From assembly GCA_945893075.1 (NCBI GenBank), contig CAMDDX010000010.1, positions 1-48,184 of the forward strand: DNA of 48,184 nucleotides, written 5' to 3'. This document shows, piece by piece, positions 8,976-17,003 of this stretch. The first letter of the stretch is position 1. The number at the start of each line of letters is the position of its first letter. This DNA comes from Planctomyces sp. SH-PL62 (GTDB lineage: Bacteria > Planctomycetota > Planctomycetia > Planctomycetales > Planctomycetaceae). A program made the translations under genes and the position numbers. The notes under the pieces were generated by a model. That model did no database searches and was not told the DNA's origin. It saw only the letters and a list, made by a program, of their open reading frames with translations.

Positions 8976-9332
8976 TCAATCATTATCGAATTGCACGACT
9001 CGAATCTGGCGTGGCCGACCGTTGAGGTCCACTTGCAGGGTGAATTCCTCCTGAGCCAAGTGCTCTGGAGGAATCGTGAGTTCGAAATGCGCTGTTGTCA
9101 CGCGGATGCTTTGATGGGTCCATTCCACCACAGCGTCCTCGCCGCAATTCATGACGGTTGGCGCGATCGGCAATCGGCCGTACTCATAGGTGCAAGTCCA
9201 CTTCGAATCCGGTGGCAGTTCCTGAAGTCGTTGAGGCAGGCGAACGCAGAAGACCAGCCGCACACGAGGCTTGATAAACCCCAGCAGCCCGTCCTCCCGC
9301 AGTTTCACGCCGAACATCAACGTCGTGGTCAT
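8976..9332 (-). CDS. Conserved-looking small protein of unknown function
   Basis: The protein has 118 residues from ATG 9332, only 2 nt after the Gfo/Idh/MocA stop. No signal peptide is seen. The sequence is beta-rich (KPRVRLVFCVRLPQRL, then CTYEYGRLPI, FELTIPPEHL and FTLQVDLNGR), suggesting a compact beta-sandwich. I do not recognise the family. Position implies co-translation with the oxidoreductase and perhaps a shared role in sugar metabolism. Confidence 0.6.
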   Translation of the reverse strand: MTTTLMFGVKLREDGLLGFIKPRVRLVFCVRLPQRLQELPPDSKWTCTYEYGRLPIAPTVMNCGEDAVVEWTHQSIRVTTAHFELTIPPEHLAQEEFTLQVDLNGRPRQIRVVQFDND

Positions 9333-9334
9333 GA

Positions 9335-10453
9335 CTATTCCAACGTGAACGCCGGCAACCTCACGATCTCTCCCCCCTTCAACGCCGACTGGTGAGCACA
9401 GATGCCGACGCAGGTCCAGTTCGCGGACAGCGTCGCGTTCGGCCACGGGTCGCGGTTGTCGCGCAGTGCCGAGACGAACTCGTTGACCAAGTGCGGATGC
9501 GAGCCGCCGTGGCCGCCACCTTGGATGAACGAGAGGTGCTCGGAGTCGTGAATTTCGGCGGGCTGAGTGAATTTGCGGATCGGCTCCGGCAGCAGATGAG
9601 CGTAATCCGGGATCGTGACTTTGGTCGGAATCTCCGGCTCTGGTTTCTTGGCCGTGTGAATGACGTGCGGTTCGTGTTCGACCAGTGTCCACTCAAACGA
9701 TCGCTTCGTGCCGTAGACGTCGAAGCTCTCGCGGTACTGCCGAGCGACGTCATACAGGAACCGCCAGATGTGCGCGGTCACGTCGCTGTCCTTCACTTTG
9801 ATGTGACACGACTCGACGGCGAACTTGTTGCCGCTCTTCTGAGCGATGTCGTCGCGAACGGTTCCGGAGCCGAAGCAGGACACGTACTCGGCCCGGCCGT
9901 TGACGAGACCGAGGCACGGGCTGACGACGTGCGTTGCGTAGTGCATCGGAATCATCTTCTGCCAGTAGTCCGGCCAGCCGTCCATGTCTTGCGGGTGCGA
10001 CGCGGCGAGGTGCTGAATCTTGCCAAGCTCCCCCTTCTGGTACATCTCTTTGATGAAGAGGAATTCGCGGCTGTAAACGACGGTCTCGGCCATCATGTAT
10101 TTGAGGCCGGTGGACTTCACGAGTTCGCAAATCTGCTGGCAGTCTTCGATGGTGGTCGCCATCGGCACGGTACACATCACATGCTTGCCGGCCTTGAGAG
10201 CCTCGATCGACATCCGCGCGTGCTCGGAGATCGGACTGTTGATGTGGACGAAATCGACGTTCGGGTCTTTCAAGACGTCGGCGTATTCGGTGAATCGTTT
10301 CTCGATCTTGAACCGGTCGCCGACCTTGTGGAGCTTCTCGGTGTTCCGCTGGCAGATCGCGTAGACATTCGCGTCCGGGTGAGCCTGATAAATCGGAATG
10401 AACTCCGAGCCGAATCCCAACCCGATCATGGCGACGTTGACTGGTTTGCTCAT
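9335..10453 (-). CDS. Gfo/Idh/MocA family NAD(P)-dependent oxidoreductase
   Basis: The protein has 372 residues. The N-terminal Rossmann fold shows the dinucleotide motif GLGFGSEF at residues 12-19, the VDFVHINSPISEHA strand-loop, and the segment AGKHVMCTVPMATT where the family usually has EKP. The C-terminal domain has the substrate-side segment HGGSHPHLVNEFVSAL. No Tat signal is seen, so it is cytoplasmic. Relatives oxidise or epimerise sugars and inositols. The downstream ThuA gene supports a sugar role. The EKP variant (TVP) means the catalytic Lys is not at its usual place, so the reaction may differ. Confidence 0.9.
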   Translation of the reverse strand: MSKPVNVAMIGLGFGSEFIPIYQAHPDANVYAICQRNTEKLHKVGDRFKIEKRFTEYADVLKDPNVDFVHINSPISEHARMSIEALKAGKHVMCTVPMATTIEDCQQICELVKSTGLKYMMAETVVYSREFLFIKEMYQKGELGKIQHLAASHPQDMDGWPDYWQKMIPMHYATHVVSPCLGLVNGRAEYVSCFGSGTVRDDIAQKSGNKFAVESCHIKVKDSDVTAHIWRFLYDVARQYRESFDVYGTKRSFEWTLVEHEPHVIHTAKKPEPEIPTKVTIPDYAHLLPEPIRKFTQPAEIHDSEHLSFIQGGGHGGSHPHLVNEFVSALRDNRDPWPNATLSANWTCVGICAHQSALKGGEIVRLPAFTLE

Positions 10454-10552
10454 GGTGATCTCCTGCGAGAGTGATAGACGAATGCCGACAAATCCAATGA
10501 GGCAGGGAAGCTATCGGGAGGAACAGCAAAGTTGTAGCGACCCTCGCGCCGG

Positions 10553-11248
10553 CTACTTGCCTCGCGCATTGTCGAACTCGGCGATCTGCCAGCGGGACGA
10601 AAAACGATAGCCGAGATGCGCGGACTCGGCTTCCAACCAATTGGAGCGGGCCGCCAATTCCTCTCGCGTGCGAGCTTGTGGCATGAGCCAGATGCGGTGG
10701 CCGGGAACTTGCGGCCAAGCGGCCAGGTAGTCGGTGATTTCGGCAAGATCGGACGATTCATCGACGACAAACTTCAATTGGAATTCGGCGGCCGCGATCA
10801 ACCTCGCGATCACGTCGTGGTTCGAGCGTGTTTGCTCGTGGCGTTCCTGCCAGCGGATGGCGTCGGCCGAACCGGCTCGCAACGGAGAGGAGTTCGCCAG
10901 CTTGGGACTGATCGACATCAAGCTGGCAGGCGCGGGACGAAACACCGTGCCGGCGGTTTCGATCGTGACGAAGTGACCCGCCGCTAACAGTTGCTCGCAG
11001 AGTGGGACCGAGTCGGGCTGCAACAGAGGTTCGCCTCCGGTCAGCACGATGTGCTCGATGCCGAACGCGTCCACCTGCTGGACCAGATCGGCAACCGAGA
11101 CTTGTGGACCTTCCGGCTTCCACGACGTGAACGGCGTGTCGCAGAACCAGCAGCGGAGATTGCATCCGGTCGTGCGCACGAAGACGGAAGGGGTGCCAGC
11201 AAATTGCCCCTCTCCTTGAATCGACGCATACACCTCGGCGATACGCAC
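10553..11248 (-). CDS. queE: 7-carboxy-7-deazaguanine synthase (radical SAM)
   Basis: The protein has 231 residues from GTG 11248, with GGAG about 11 nt upstream. The start MRIAEVYASIQGEG and the radical-SAM cluster motif CNLRCWFC (C-x3-C-x2-C) followed by DTPFTSW are diagnostic of QueE. TGGEPLL is the SAM-binding GGE motif. The enzyme converts 6-carboxy-tetrahydropterin to 7-carboxy-7-deazaguanine for queuosine or deazaguanine DNA modification. No queC, queD, queF or dpd genes are in the window, so it stands alone here. Confidence 0.95.
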   Translation of the reverse strand: MRIAEVYASIQGEGQFAGTPSVFVRTTGCNLRCWFCDTPFTSWKPEGPQVSVADLVQQVDAFGIEHIVLTGGEPLLQPDSVPLCEQLLAAGHFVTIETAGTVFRPAPASLMSISPKLANSSPLRAGSADAIRWQERHEQTRSNHDVIARLIAAAEFQLKFVVDESSDLAEITDYLAAWPQVPGHRIWLMPQARTREELAARSNWLEAESAHLGYRFSSRWQIAEFDNARGK

Positions 11249-11535
11249 GGCGAATGATGACTCCAGTTCGATCAGGATGCCGCCGCGTTGGCTGGAGACA
11301 CCCCAAAGATTTCAGCGAGAACACTAACCCGAAGCGCGAGCGAGGGCGAGCGCTCCGAAGAATCGCCGCATCCAGATTTGTCACTCTGGCCGCGCAGCGA
11401 TACCGTGTTCGCCTCATAGTGGTACGACGCCTATGCAGCCACTTGATTCAGCAACCGTGCTTGTGATCGTTTCATTGGAAATCTGAGATTTGAGATCTGA
11501 AATCTGAGATTTGAAATCCCCTTTGGAGACACGCC
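11249..11535. other. Intergenic region between divergent queE and the gluconolactonase-like gene
   Basis: No convincing gene. It contains the sequence AACCCGAAGCGCGAGCGAGGG at 11327-11347, related to a segment found in frame in the vWA gene, and a tandem array of TGAGATTTGA-like units at 11478-11518, also related to an in-frame array in that gene. Promoters for both flanking genes should lie here. None was clear enough to mark. Confidence 0.6.
11478..11518. repeat. Short tandem array of ATTTGAGATCTGA-like units
   Basis: About 41 bp of alternating AAATCTGAGA and TTTGAGATCT units just upstream of the gluconolactonase-like start. The same unit makes a 99-bp array inside the coding sequence of the vWA gene at 38924-39022, so this is an interspersed family. 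Confidence 0.75.
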
Positions 11536-12651
11536 ATGACTCAGCCCGCTCAATCTGACCGCCGCTCGTTCCTGACCACCGCCGCCGCTCTGACGGCCAC
11601 CGCGATTGCTCAACAAGCTCTCGCACGCGACTACGGCCCGAACGCGCAACCGACTCGCTATCCCGATCCGGACATCGTCACGCTCGATAAGCGGTTCAAG
11701 AAATACGCGCTCGGCAACACGCCGATTCAACGGCTGTATCACAGCGACAAGATGCTGTGGGCCGAGGGGCCGGCCTGGAACGGTGTCGGCCGCTATCTGC
11801 TCTGGAGCGACATTCCCAACGACATTCAATTGCGTTGGCTGGAAGAGGACGGTCACGTCAGCGTCTTTCGCAACCCGGCCGGCAACAGCAATGGCAACAC
11901 GTTCGACTTCCAAGGCCGGCAAATCTCGTTTCAGCATGGGACTCGCAAAGTCGTCCGCTACGAATACGACGGCTCGGTGACGACGCTGGCTTCCGAGTTC
12001 AACGGCAAGTCGCTCAACGCGCCCAACGACGGAGCAGTCCATCCCAGCGGAGACATCTGGTTCACCGATCCCGGCTACGGCGGCTTGATGAACTACGAAG
12101 GGGTCAATGCCAACAATGGCTCGAAGCAGCCGTATCAGAAGGAAGCGATCTATCGCATCGACGCGAAGACCGGAAAGGTGCATCAAGTCTCCGACGAGAT
12201 CTTTAAGCCGAACGGCCTCTGCTTCTCGCCCGACTACAAGAAGCTGTACGTCGCCGACACCGGCGCATCGCACTACGACGAGGCTCCCAAGAACATCAAA
12301 GTCTGGGACATCGTCGACGAGAAAACTTTGAAGAAGGGCAAAGAGTTCGCCTCGATGAAGCTGGCGATGAAAGGTGCCGACGGCAAGATGGTCGAGAAGG
12401 CAGGCTTCGCGGACGGCATTCGTGCCGACATCGACGGCAACATCTGGGCGAGCGCCGGCTGGGTCGGCGACGGCTACGACGGCGTTCACGTCTTCGAGCC
12501 GACCGAAGGAGTTCGCATCGGCCAAATCCTGCTGCCGGAGATTTGCAGCAACGTCTGCTTCGGCGGATCGAAACGAAATCGCCTCTTCATGACCGGCAGC
12601 ACGTCGCTCTACGCGGTCTACGTCGAGACCAAGGGCGCGCACATCACCTAA
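11536..12651 (+). CDS. Tat-exported SMP-30/gluconolactonase-family protein
   Basis: The protein has 371 residues. A twin-arginine signal (DRRSFLTTAAAL) ends near residue 31 (ALA-RD). The six-bladed SMP-30 propeller shows the usual metal ligands in context: Glu in WAEGPAW, Asn in LNAPNDGAV and Asp in FADGIRADIDGN. Relatives hydrolyse sugar lactones with Ca2+ or Zn2+. Export through Tat suggests that the folded protein works outside the cytoplasm. A GGAG ribosome site precedes the start. It stands alone, followed by a repeat element. Confidence 0.9.
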   Translation: MTQPAQSDRRSFLTTAAALTATAIAQQALARDYGPNAQPTRYPDPDIVTLDKRFKKYALGNTPIQRLYHSDKMLWAEGPAWNGVGRYLLWSDIPNDIQLRWLEEDGHVSVFRNPAGNSNGNTFDFQGRQISFQHGTRKVVRYEYDGSVTTLASEFNGKSLNAPNDGAVHPSGDIWFTDPGYGGLMNYEGVNANNGSKQPYQKEAIYRIDAKTGKVHQVSDEIFKPNGLCFSPDYKKLYVADTGASHYDEAPKNIKVWDIVDEKTLKKGKEFASMKLAMKGADGKMVEKAGFADGIRADIDGNIWASAGWVGDGYDGVHVFEPTEGVRIGQILLPEICSNVCFGGSKRNRLFMTGSTSLYAVYVETKGAHIT

Positions 12652-12653
12652 CC

Positions 12654-12820
12654 CCTGGAGTGCGGTGGCTCGACACCGCCCTCCATTCGATTGGAAGAGC
12701 GATCCTCAAAGTCCAAAACACGTCGCCACGGTCATCGGGTGAGCGATGGCCGTTTTCTTGGCGATCCATGTCTACATTCCAAATGGATGGAGGGCTGCGT
12801 CGAGCCGCAGCAGTCCAGGG
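12654..12820. repeat. Hairpin-ended intergenic element, copy 1
   Basis: About 167 bp whose ends are imperfect inverted repeats (GGAGTGCGGTGGCTCGACAC and, as reverse complement, the end near 12790-12820). A second copy at 14634-14801 is collinear along its whole length and roughly 80% identical by eye. It could be a non-autonomous mobile element or a structured intergenic repeat. Confidence 0.85.
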
Positions 12821-12936
12821 TTGAAGCCCTGTTGCCTCGCTTTTGGCATGTCTGCTACAAGCCCGCCCCTCTTCCGGGCCGGCGGTTTGTCGGCTGATTT
12901 CTCCTCGCCAATCTCTGACGCCGCAGGTTTCTCAGG

Positions 12937-13950
12937 ATGGGAAAGCCTCCGTTTCATTTGTTGCTGACGTGTGCCGGTCGCAAGGTCTCGTTGGTGAATC
13001 AATTTCGCCAGGCCTTTGACGACTTGGACATCGACGGCCGGATCATCGGTGTCGATTCGTCATCGCACTCGGCGGTGCTCAGCGTTTGCGACAAGTCCTA
13101 CATCATTCCGCGCTGCGATCATCCGGCGTATGTGCCGACGTTGCTCGATGTTTGCGAGCGGCATCGCGTGCAACTGCTGCTGCCGTTGATCGACGTTGAC
13201 CTGCTCGTACTGGCCGAGCATCGCGAGCGGTTTCGCGAGGCCGGCACGCTGGCGTTGGTTTCATCGCTGCCGGTCGTGAGCATCTGCCGCGACAAGGAAA
13301 GCACCTCGCGGTTCTTTGACGACAACGGCATCCCGACGGTTCGCAACTTGTCCGTCGAAGATGTGCGGCGCGGCAATTTGCCGTATCCCGTCTTCATCAA
13401 GCCGGCCAATGGTTCCGGCAGCCAGCACGCCTACAAAGTTCAAAGCCGTGACGAGCTGGACTTCTTTCTGCGATACGTCCCGCGGCCGATGCTGCAAGAG
13501 TTCGCGACCGGGCAGGAATACACCGTCGATGTCCTGTGCGACCTCGCTGGCCGCGTCATCAACGCGGTGCCGCGCCGCCGGCTAGAAGTTCGCGCCGGTG
13601 AGATCAGCAAGGGAGTCACCTGCAAAGACTGGCGGATCATCCGGGCGACGGTCGATCTGGCGAACAAACTCGGCGGCTTCGGACCGCTGACCGTGCAATG
13701 TTTCGTCAGCGATGACGGCGACGCGAGCGTCCGCTTCACCGAGATCAACCCACGTGTCGGAGGCGGCTTGCCGTTGTCGGTCGCGGCCGGGGCGAATTAT
13801 CCCAAACAAATCATTCGCATGGCACTGGGACAGTCCCTCGCTCCGTGCATCGGCGACTTCGCCGACGAGTTTTACATGTTCCGTTACGAGGAGGGGGTGT
13901 ATGTCCCCGGAGCGTCACTCCAAGACATCCCTCAGTGCCGTGCTGCTTGA
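12937..13950 (+). CDS. ATP-grasp domain protein (carboxylate-amine ligase type)
   Basis: The protein has 337 residues. The N-terminal Rossmann-like part (LLLTCAGRKVSLVNQF, then GVDSSSHSAVLSVCDKSY) precedes an ATP-grasp core with PVFIKPANGSGSQHAYKV as the nucleotide-binding lysine loop and the metal-binding RFTEINPRVGGG. This matches carbamoyl-phosphate-synthase-like ATP-grasp ligases often found in surface polysaccharide clusters. It presumably joins a carboxylate to an amine or thiol. The substrate is unknown. The downstream HAD gene overlaps it by 50 nt, so the two are co-expressed. Confidence 0.85.
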   Translation: MGKPPFHLLLTCAGRKVSLVNQFRQAFDDLDIDGRIIGVDSSSHSAVLSVCDKSYIIPRCDHPAYVPTLLDVCERHRVQLLLPLIDVDLLVLAEHRERFREAGTLALVSSLPVVSICRDKESTSRFFDDNGIPTVRNLSVEDVRRGNLPYPVFIKPANGSGSQHAYKVQSRDELDFFLRYVPRPMLQEFATGQEYTVDVLCDLAGRVINAVPRRRLEVRAGEISKGVTCKDWRIIRATVDLANKLGGFGPLTVQCFVSDDGDASVRFTEINPRVGGGLPLSVAAGANYPKQIIRMALGQSLAPCIGDFADEFYMFRYEEGVYVPGASLQDIPQCRAA

Positions 13951-14632
13951 TCTCGACGACACGCTCTACCCCGAGAGCGAATTCGTTCGTGGCGGCTTTC
14001 ACGCAGCGGCGAAACTGTTGGCAAACCGATTATCGCGAGACGCCGACGAACTGTTCGGCTTGCTCTTGAATCAGTTTCAGTGCGGCGTGCGAGGTTCGGT
14101 GTTCGACGCGGTGCTCTTCGAGTTGAATGTGCCGCGCGACCCGCATCTGATCGACGAGCTTGTCCAAACTTACCGCTCGCACGAGCCGCAACTGACGTTG
14201 TTCCCAGATGCCGAATGGCTGTTACCGATGCTCTGGCCGTGCTACGGACTTGGTATCCTGACCGACGGGCCGGCTGAGGTGCAGCGCCGCAAAGTGAAAG
14301 CCCTCGGCTTGCAGCAACGTGTCGAAGCGATCGTTTACTCTGACGACTTCGGCCGCGAGCAATGGAAGCCGTCTTCAATCCCGTATCTCGAACTCCTGCG
14401 ACGATTGCACGCCGAGCCGTCGCACGCGGTCTACGTCGGCGACAACCCGAAGAAGGATTTCGTCGGGGCCCGCCGCCTCGGCCTGCAAACCGTCCGAATT
14501 CGCCGCCCGAACACCGAGCACTCGCACGTCGAACCACAACCCGGCTTCGAAGCCGATCACGAAATCACCACCCTCAAAGATCTCCCCGACTGGCTCACCG
14601 CCAACACACGCTCCGAACGACACGCCGCGTAG
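13901..14632 (+). CDS. HAD-superfamily phosphatase
   Basis: ATG 13901 lies inside the 3' end of the ATP-grasp gene behind a very strong ribosome site (GAGGAGGGGG) and gives 243 residues. HAD motif I is LLDLDDTLYPE (nucleophile and acid Asp), motif II lies in GILTDGPAEV, and motif IV is YVGDNPKKDF. A helical cap sits between motifs I and II. Such enzymes dephosphorylate sugar phosphates or other small molecules. Pairing with ATP-grasp suggests sequential steps in glycan precursor or amide-bond metabolism (inference). Confidence 0.88.
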   Translation: MSPERHSKTSLSAVLLDLDDTLYPESEFVRGGFHAAAKLLANRLSRDADELFGLLLNQFQCGVRGSVFDAVLFELNVPRDPHLIDELVQTYRSHEPQLTLFPDAEWLLPMLWPCYGLGILTDGPAEVQRRKVKALGLQQRVEAIVYSDDFGREQWKPSSIPYLELLRRLHAEPSHAVYVGDNPKKDFVGARRLGLQTVRIRRPNTEHSHVEPQPGFEADHEITTLKDLPDWLTANTRSERHAA

Positions 14633-14633
14633 A

Positions 14634-14801
14634 CCTTGGAGTGCGGTGGCTCGACACCGCCCTCCATTCAATTGGAATAGCGACACACAAAGTCCCAAAA
14701 CCGTCGCCACGACACTCGGCTGAGCGACCGCCGCCTACTTGGCGATCAACGTCTCTATTCCAATCGAATGGAGGGCTGCGTCGAGCCGCAGCACTCCAGG
14801 G
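14634..14801. repeat. Hairpin-ended intergenic element, copy 2
   Basis: This is the same element as at 12654-12820, in the same orientation, with shared ends (TGGAGTGCGGTGGCTCGACA and GGAGGGCTGCGTCGAGCCGC). It sits immediately after the HAD stop codon and just before the GT4 gene. Confidence 0.85.
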
Positions 14802-14822
14802 ACTGGCACCGCAGGCTGAACA

Positions 14823-16058
14823 ATGACCATTCTCCCATTTCCTCGACGACCGAAACTGGCTTACGTCACCACGCACGCCATCAGCGCAGAAAATCTGATG
14901 AACGGCCAGTTGACGTTCCTGCGCGAGCGAGGCTTCGACATCACCGTCATCGCCGCCCCCAGCGAGTCGCTCGACATCGTGCGTGAGCGCGAGCAAGTGC
15001 AGACCATTCCAATCCCCATTGAGCGAGAGATCTCGCCGCTGGCGGACGTGCGGACGCTCGCGAAACTGTGCGGCATTCTGCGCACACTGCGGCCGGACAT
15101 CGTCAACGCAGGGACTCCCAAAGCCGGGCTGTTGGGGATGCTCGCCGCCAAGCTGACCGGTGTGCCGGTGCGGCTCTACACCCTGCGCGGCTTGCGATTG
15201 GAAACAACATCGGGTTTCAAAGAACGCTTATTGGCGTCGACCGAGCGGCTGGCCGCGAGCTGTGCTCAGCAAGTGATCTGCGTCGGCGAGAGCCTGCGGC
15301 AAGAGTACGTCCGACGCAAACTGGTCATGCCCGATAAGACCATCGTGTTGCGGCACGGATCATCCAACGGCGTCAACGCCGAGCGGTTTCAATACTCAGT
15401 CGAACAGTTCATTCGCATCGGTCAACTGCGCGAGTCGTTAAAGATCCCGGCCGACGCTCCAGTGATCGGGTTCGTGGGCCGGCTGACTCGTGACAAAGGG
15501 CTTGTCGATCTCCACAACGCCTTCCGCCGATTGCTGGCCGAGTTTCCCGATCTGCGCCTGATCCTGATCGGCGGGCCGGAAGAGGGCGATCCGATCCCAC
15601 CGCAGACTTGGCAACGGATCACCGAGCATCCGCAGATCATTCGCACCGGTGCGATCAAGGACGTGTCGTTGTATTACGGTCTCTTCGATGTGTTCGTCTT
15701 CCCGTCGTACCGCGAGGGCTTTCCCAACGTCCCGATGGAAGCCGCGGCCGCCGGAGTTCCCGTGGTCGGCTATTCGGCAACCGGCACGCTCGACGCGGTG
15801 GCCGATGGCGTGACCGGCCTGTTGGTGCCACTGCACGACTCCGCGACGCTGGCCGCCGCGACGGCGTGTTACCTGCGCAATCCACTTCTACGGCGACGTC
15901 ATGGCGAGGCGGGCCGTCGGCGAGTACTCACCAACTTCCGCCGCGAAGACCTGTGGAAATCGCTGGCCGACTTGTATCACCATTGGCTGAGCGAACGCGG
16001 ATTGCCGTTGCCGATTGCAACGCCGCAACGGACAGTCTCAACACGAAAGGCGGCGTAA
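14823..16058 (+). CDS. GT4-family glycosyltransferase
   Basis: The protein has 411 residues with a GT-B fold. The N-terminal half has the acceptor-side segment NAGTPKAGLLGMLAA. The C-terminal half has GFVGRLTRDKGLVDL and the donor-binding E-x7-E motif in YREGFPNVPMEAAAAG. Family enzymes transfer a nucleotide-activated sugar with retention of configuration. The sugar-phosphate transferase gene follows in a TAATG overlap or a short gap, so the pair probably builds a lipid-linked exopolysaccharide or lipopolysaccharide unit. No signal peptide; it acts at the cytoplasmic face. Confidence 0.92.
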   Translation: MTILPFPRRPKLAYVTTHAISAENLMNGQLTFLRERGFDITVIAAPSESLDIVREREQVQTIPIPIEREISPLADVRTLAKLCGILRTLRPDIVNAGTPKAGLLGMLAAKLTGVPVRLYTLRGLRLETTSGFKERLLASTERLAASCAQQVICVGESLRQEYVRRKLVMPDKTIVLRHGSSNGVNAERFQYSVEQFIRIGQLRESLKIPADAPVIGFVGRLTRDKGLVDLHNAFRRLLAEFPDLRLILIGGPEEGDPIPPQTWQRITEHPQIIRTGAIKDVSLYYGLFDVFVFPSYREGFPNVPMEAAAAGVPVVGYSATGTLDAVADGVTGLLVPLHDSATLAAATACYLRNPLLRRRHGEAGRRRVLTNFRREDLWKSLADLYHHWLSERGLPLPIATPQRTVSTRKAA

Positions 16059-16108
16059 TGCGACGGTTGGGAATTGGCCAATCACCTGAGAAGTCGTTTG
16101 CCGCAGCA

Positions 16109-16180
16109 TCTGTGTCATCCGTGAAATCCGTGTTCTCTGAAGACCGTCCACTCCCTGAAAAGCACACGGATGCCACGGAT
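16109..16180. repeat. Interspersed repeat with ATCCGTG core, inverted ends
   Basis: TGTGTCATCCGTGAAATCCG near 16111-16130 and CACACGGATGCCACGGAT at 16163-16180 are partly inverted copies. The stretch remains open in the reading frame of the sugar transferase gene. It is either an N-terminal insertion or an intergenic element that happens to be open. Confidence 0.6.
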
Positions 16181-16243
16181 CGACACTTCGCGAATCTGCA
16201 ATCTGTTTCCCCAGTGAAACATGAGATTTTCGTTGAGGCACTC

Positions 16244-16885
16244 GTGTTGACTCCGGCACTGAACAACTGGCTTTCGCAACCTTACCGAGCGTTCGGCAAA
16301 CGACTGCTCGATCTGTGCATCTCGGCGTCGGCTCTGTTAGCGGTCGCGCCGTTGTTCGCGTTGATTGCGGTGCTGGTCAAGCTGACGTCTCGCGGACCGG
16401 CATTCTTTGTGCAGGAGCGTCTCGGCCGTGGCGGCACGACCTTTCGTGCGTACAAGTTTCGGACGATGACCGACCGGTTGCGTGTGTCTCATCAAGAGAT
16501 CTTCGGCAAGGCGGATGAAGTCACGGCGGTCGGCTACTGGCTGCGGCGGTTCAAGCTCGACGAGCTGCCGCAGTTGTGGAACATCGTCAACGGCGACATG
16601 TCGCTCGTCGGACCGCGTCCCGCGTTACCGGCCCAACTCGCCGAGTACACGGACCTCGCTCGCCGCCGATTGCACGTGCGGCCGGGGCTGACGGGATTGG
16701 CTCAGGTCCACGGCAACATTCATCTGACGTGGCCGGAACGCTGGGTCTACGACGCCGAGTATGTCGCGGGCGTGTCGTTCGCTTTGGATGTGTGGATCAT
16801 CGCCCGCACGATCGGCGTGGTGTTGCTCGGCGAAGAGCGATTCTTGTCGAAGCCAGCGGACCATTCGGCTCGTCGCGCGGCGTGA
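16244..16885 (+). CDS. Undecaprenyl-phosphate sugar-phosphate transferase (bacterial sugar transferase family)
   Basis: From GTG 16244 (GAGG ribosome site) the protein has 213 residues, the usual size of a monotopic sugar transferase. It shows the family features in order: GKRLLDLCISASAL membrane re-entrant helix, VKLTSRGPAFFVQERLGRGG, YKFRTM, FKLDELPQLWNIVNGDMSLVG, GPRP, and the C-terminal RPGLTGLAQV. The enzyme moves a sugar phosphate to undecaprenyl phosphate and starts glycan assembly. An alternative ATG at 16058 would add 62 residues, mostly encoded by a repeat, and is disfavoured. It forms a unit with the GT4 gene. Confidence 0.88.
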   Translation: MLTPALNNWLSQPYRAFGKRLLDLCISASALLAVAPLFALIAVLVKLTSRGPAFFVQERLGRGGTTFRAYKFRTMTDRLRVSHQEIFGKADEVTAVGYWLRRFKLDELPQLWNIVNGDMSLVGPRPALPAQLAEYTDLARRRLHVRPGLTGLAQVHGNIHLTWPERWVYDAEYVAGVSFALDVWIIARTIGVVLLGEERFLSKPADHSARRAA

Positions 16886-16893
16886 ACGAGGAA

Positions 16894-16992
16894 GGGGTCG
16901 GGTGTTCGGTTTTTCGGAATTGGCGGGATTGAGCGTCGTTTGCAATCCAAGCCTTCCTCCCGCCAATTCCGAAAAACCGAACACCCGACCCC
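16894..16992. repeat. Perfect 35-bp inverted repeat between convergent genes
   Basis: Arms at 16894-16928 and 16958-16992 (starting GGGGTCGGGTGTTCGG) are perfectly complementary with a 29-nt loop. It lies between the convergent sugar transferase and kinase genes, a suitable place for a two-way terminator. It has no clear U-tract, so an element insertion is equally possible. Confidence 0.9.
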
Positions 16993-17003
16993 GGCCCTCG
17001 GCG

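Noticed and set aside
9392-10474. 360-codon plus-strand frame opposite the Gfo/Idh/MocA gene
   Set aside because: Shadow of a well-supported oxidoreductase; no domain recognised.
11431-12642. 403-codon minus-strand frame opposite the gluconolactonase-like gene
   Set aside because: The plus-strand protein has a Tat signal and SMP-30 metal ligands; the minus-strand frame is a shadow.
12654-14801. Insertion sequence with transposase
   Set aside because: The duplicated elements are under 200 bp and encode no transposase; at most they are non-autonomous.
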